From Clostridia bacterium (GTDB taxonomy: Bacteria; Bacillota_A; Clostridia; Christensenellales; Aristaeellaceae): a stretch of DNA of 6,650 bases. The notes under the pieces were generated by a model. That model was not told where the DNA came from and searched no databases. It saw nothing but the letters and a program-made list of their open reading frames with translations. Both the position numbers and the translations under genes were made by a program. The DNA is taken from contig JAFWYA010000086.1 in NCBI GenBank assembly GCA_017517815.1, forward strand, positions 1 to 6,650, read 5' to 3'. Positions 4,590-6,650 of the stretch are shown here, piece after piece (within the stretch, counting starts at the first letter, position 1; every line of letters begins with the position of its first letter).

Positions 4590-6244
4590 TGATGAAAGCA
4601 ACGCGCAAATTGGATACGTGGCAGATCATTTCCTTTGTGATTCTGGGTCTGTACGCGCTGTTTCTGGTGCTGCCGCTGTTTCAGCTGCTGCGCTCCTCTG
4701 TGATCAATGACGAAGGCCAGTTTACGTGGGAGTTCTTCCAGCGCTTCTTCGGTCGTGAAACCTATTACGGCACGCTATTCAACTCCTTCAAGGTCGCCTG
4801 TTCCGTAACGGTTACTTCGCTGATCGTCGGCATTCTGTTTTCCTACTTCTACAGCCTGTTCGATCTGAAGGGCAAAGCCTTCCTGCAGGTCATGGCCATC
4901 CTCGCCTGCATGTCGCCGCCCGTCATCGGCGCTTACAGCTGGATTCAGATGTTTGGCCGCGGCGGCATCATCACCAAGTTCCTCCGATCCACCTTCGCCT
5001 TCCGCATGCCGGATATCTACGGCTTCGGCGGCATTGTGCTGGTGATCACCTGCCAGCTGTTTCCGCTGGTGTTCCTCTACATCAACGGCGCACTGAAGAA
5101 TATTGACAATTCCCTGATCGAGGCCTCCTCGGGTCTTGGCTGCAACAGCTTCAAGCGTTTCTTCAAGGTGATTCTGCCTCTTTGCATGCCCACCATTCTG
5201 GCCGCCGGCCTACTGGTATTCATGCGTGCATTTGCAGACTTCTCCACTCCGCTTTTGATTGGCAAAGGTTACCAGACCTTCCCGGTGCTGATTTACAACA
5301 GCTTTGTCGGCGAGACGTCGCGCAGCCAGAACTTTGCCTCCGCAGTCAGTGTGGTTGGCATTGTCGTTACGGCACTGATCTTCTTTGTGCAGAAATTCGC
5401 CAATGCGAAGTTTAACTTCACCATGAACGCGCTGCACTCGATCGAAACGCATAAGCCCCGTAAGCTTTCCAGCATTCTGATGCACATTTACTGCTACTTC
5501 ATCGTGTTTGTGGCGATGATGCCGCAGTTCTTCGTTGCCATCCAGTCCTTCCGCAAATGTCAGGGCGGCGTGTTTCAGGACGGTTTCAGCCTGGACAGCT
5601 ACATTGCTGCCTTTGACAAGATCTTGAAGCGCAGTCTGCCCAATACCTTCCTGATCGGTATTACGGCGCTGCTGATGGTCATCTTCCTGGCTATCCTGAT
5701 TGCTTATCTGGTCGTTCGCCGTGCAAACACCATCAATGGTGTAATTGATACACTCTCCATGGTGCCCTACATCATTCCGGGCGCTGTGGTTGGTATCGCG
5801 CTGGTGATCACCTTCAATCGCGGCCCGTTGGTTCTGACTGGCACTGCTGCGATCATGATCATTGCTCTGATCATCCGCCGTCTGCCGTACACGATCCGCT
5901 CATCGGTTGCCATTCTGCAGCAGATTCCGCTGTCGATCGAAGAGGCTGCGATCAGCCTCGGCTGCTCCAAACTGAAGGCATTCTTCACCATCACCGTGCC
6001 AATGATGACCAATGGCATCATGTCCGGCGCGATCATCAGCTGGATTACGATCATCACCGAGCTGTCCACGGCAATCGTGCTTTACAGCGTCAACACCGAA
6101 ACCCTGACGCTGACGGTATACACCTCCGTTGTGCAGGGCAACGACGGCGTTGCGGCAGCTGTGGCAACGATCCTGCTTGTGGTGACAACGATCTCGCTGC
6201 TGCTGTTCATGAAGTTTTCCAAGAACAAGGATATTGCGTTCTAA
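4589..6244 (+). CDS. ABC transporter permease, fused double-domain (FbpB/AfuB/ThiP-like)
   Basis: This is the membrane channel of the importer. The 551-residue product carries two copies of the binding-protein-dependent permease domain in one chain. Each copy has an EAA loop that docks on the ATPase: EASSGLGCNSFKRFFKVILP (178-197) and EEAAISLGCSKLKAFFTITVP (451-471). Hydrophobic segments near residues 11-34, 65-90, 98-120, 145-166, 200-223, 250-269, 295-317, 352-376, 387-408, 416-430, 472-499 and 520-540 suit about 12 membrane helices, with six per half. Fused permeases of this length are typical of the ferric-iron (FbpB/SfuB), sugar-phosphate (AfuB) and thiamine (ThiP) importers, so one chain should replace the usual two permeases. 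GGAGG (4580-4584) serves the tandem ATG pair at 4589 and 4592; the second has the better 7-base spacing. It is the last gene of the operon, with an IS 26 bases after its stop. Confidence 0.93.
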   Translation: MMKATRKLDTWQIISFVILGLYALFLVLPLFQLLRSSVINDEGQFTWEFFQRFFGRETYYGTLFNSFKVACSVTVTSLIVGILFSYFYSLFDLKGKAFLQVMAILACMSPPVIGAYSWIQMFGRGGIITKFLRSTFAFRMPDIYGFGGIVLVITCQLFPLVFLYINGALKNIDNSLIEASSGLGCNSFKRFFKVILPLCMPTILAAGLLVFMRAFADFSTPLLIGKGYQTFPVLIYNSFVGETSRSQNFASAVSVVGIVVTALIFFVQKFANAKFNFTMNALHSIETHKPRKLSSILMHIYCYFIVFVAMMPQFFVAIQSFRKCQGGVFQDGFSLDSYIAAFDKILKRSLPNTFLIGITALLMVIFLAILIAYLVVRRANTINGVIDTLSMVPYIIPGAVVGIALVITFNRGPLVLTGTAAIMIIALIIRRLPYTIRSSVAILQQIPLSIEEAAISLGCSKLKAFFTITVPMMTNGIMSGAIISWITIITELSTAIVLYSVNTETLTLTVYTSVVQGNDGVAAAVATILLVVTTISLLLFMKFSKNKDIAF

Positions 6245-6252
6245 GAGTATAC

Positions 6253-6278
6253 AAAAGGACCGTTCCCGTATGGACGGT
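6253..6278 (+). terminator. Probable operon terminator interrupted by an insertion sequence
   Basis: Nine bases after the permease stop comes AAAAGGACCGTTCCC, which looks like the A-rich left arm of an intrinsic terminator, but no matching GGGAACGGTCC arm follows before the IS begins at 6271. The displaced arm would lie beyond the far end of the IS, outside the window. The IS end happens to provide GGACGGT, so a weaker stem (ACCGTTC 6259-6265 with 6272-6278) can still form, without a T-tract. Confidence 0.4.
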
Positions 6279-6295
6279 ATCCCAATTGTCGGACA
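6271..6295 (+). repeat. Terminal inverted repeat (right end) of the right IS3-family element
   Basis: This 25-bp terminal segment begins TGGACGGTATCCCAATTG and ends TCGGACA. It carries the terminal TG dinucleotide and the inner GACA seen in IS150-group ends. It differs from the left-hand element's repeat at most inner positions. The boundary is set by resemblance to family ends, because the partner repeat is not in the window. Confidence 0.6.
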
Positions 6296-6331
6296 GAAAA
6301 AAGAAGAGCCCTGAAGTAGAACAGGATAAGT

Positions 6332-6650
6332 TTAGGCGGCCTTGCTCCTGATTTCAATAGGAGTAAGGCCGTTTTTGAGAGAAATACGCTCAAAGTTGTA
6401 GAAATGAACGTATTCAGAGATGAGCTGAAGAAGCGCATCAATGGAAGAGAAATGCGAACGATACAAACACTCCGTTTTCAAGGTGCCAAAGAAATTTTCC
6501 ATAGCCGCGTTGTCATAGGGACAACCAGGACTGGACATGGAAGGGGCAAAGTGGTATTCTTTGCTTAGGTCAAAGTATGCCTGTGACGTGTATTGCGACC
6601 CTTGGTCACTGTGGAGTGCGAGTCCATCAGTGACCTTTTCTTGTTGCAGA
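6332..6650 (-). CDS. IS3-family transposase OrfB (DDE integrase core), C-terminal part
   Basis: This is the catalytic subunit of the right-hand IS; the window holds its last 105 residues and the 5' part lies beyond the right edge. The frame stays open to the edge. It contains LHSDQGSQYTS, with the second catalytic Asp, and further on GCPYDNAAMENFFGTLKTE, with the catalytic Glu in NAAMEN. It ends with a YNFERISLKNGLTPIE segment. This is the standard order in IS3-group OrfB proteins (rve core), with the D and E about 35 residues apart. The first Asp of the triad is outside. The visible part has no frameshift or stop, so the element could be active. The protein stops 36 bases before the terminal repeat. 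Confidence 0.92.
   Translation of the reverse strand, partial: LQQEKVTDGLALHSDQGSQYTSQAYFDLSKEYHFAPSMSSPGCPYDNAAMENFFGTLKTECLYRSHFSSIDALLQLISEYVHFYNFERISLKNGLTPIEIRSKAA

Larger units (their letters stand above)
6271..6650 (-). mobile_element. IS3-family (IS150-like) insertion sequence, right (3') end, partial
   Basis: From 6271 the plus strand starts TGGACGGTATCCC and continues to GTCGGACA by 6295, a typical IS3-group terminal repeat. About 36 bases later is the stop codon of an OrfB-type transposase that reads leftward toward this end. The rest of the element, with OrfA, lies beyond the right edge. The flanking GTA (6268-6270) is the probable 3-bp target duplication copy, which cannot be checked here. 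The insertion lies 26 bases after the permease stop and breaks no gene. Confidence 0.8.

Noticed and set aside
1..6650. Composite transposon formed by the two flanking IS elements
   Set aside because: The terminal repeats of the two elements differ at most positions, so they are not copies of one IS, and no shared target duplication can be seen.

Overview
The window looks like a chromosomal segment of a Firmicute, most likely a gut-type member of the Clostridia; Christensenellales or a related lineage is possible but not proven. The reasons are strong GGAGG-type ribosome binding sites, sigma-A-like promoters, moderately GC-rich genes separated by AT-rich spacers, a fucosidase, and IS3-family insertion sequences. 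Species cannot be named from this sequence.

Layout. Positions 1-140 are the left end of an IS3-family element that continues out of the window; its OrfA start reads leftward. Next come an intrinsic terminator (142-176) and a two-gene leftward operon. The promoter-proximal gene is a Cof-type HAD phosphatase (1176-2006). It overlaps by 8 bases a short, cytoplasmic GH29 alpha-L-fucosidase (185-1183). Positions 2007-2316 are a divergent control region with one recognisable promoter per direction, a 25-bp near-perfect palindrome and a separate half-site of the same sequence. Rightward from it runs a complete three-gene ABC importer operon: secreted solute-binding protein (2317-3342), ATPase (3462-4589) and fused double-domain permease (4589-6244). 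From 6271 to the right edge lies the right end of a second, different IS3-family element with the C-terminal half of its OrfB transposase.

How the genes may work together. The importer has the architecture of the FbpABC/AfuABC (ferric-iron-like) group. When its binding protein is aligned by eye to Haemophilus FbpA, the iron ligands are absent, while the loop that holds the phosphate anion in FbpA is kept as a serine-rich stretch. Together with the divergent HAD phosphatase and fucosidase this suggests, as inference only, uptake of a phosphorylated or otherwise anionic organic compound, perhaps a sugar phosphate or fucosylated compound, with dephosphorylation and fucose release inside the cell. 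The shared palindrome and half-site could tie the two operons to one regulator.

The module is bordered on both sides by different IS3-family elements, each sitting at or in a terminator-like hairpin. The genes themselves look intact. I see no tRNA, rRNA, CRISPR array or phage gene.
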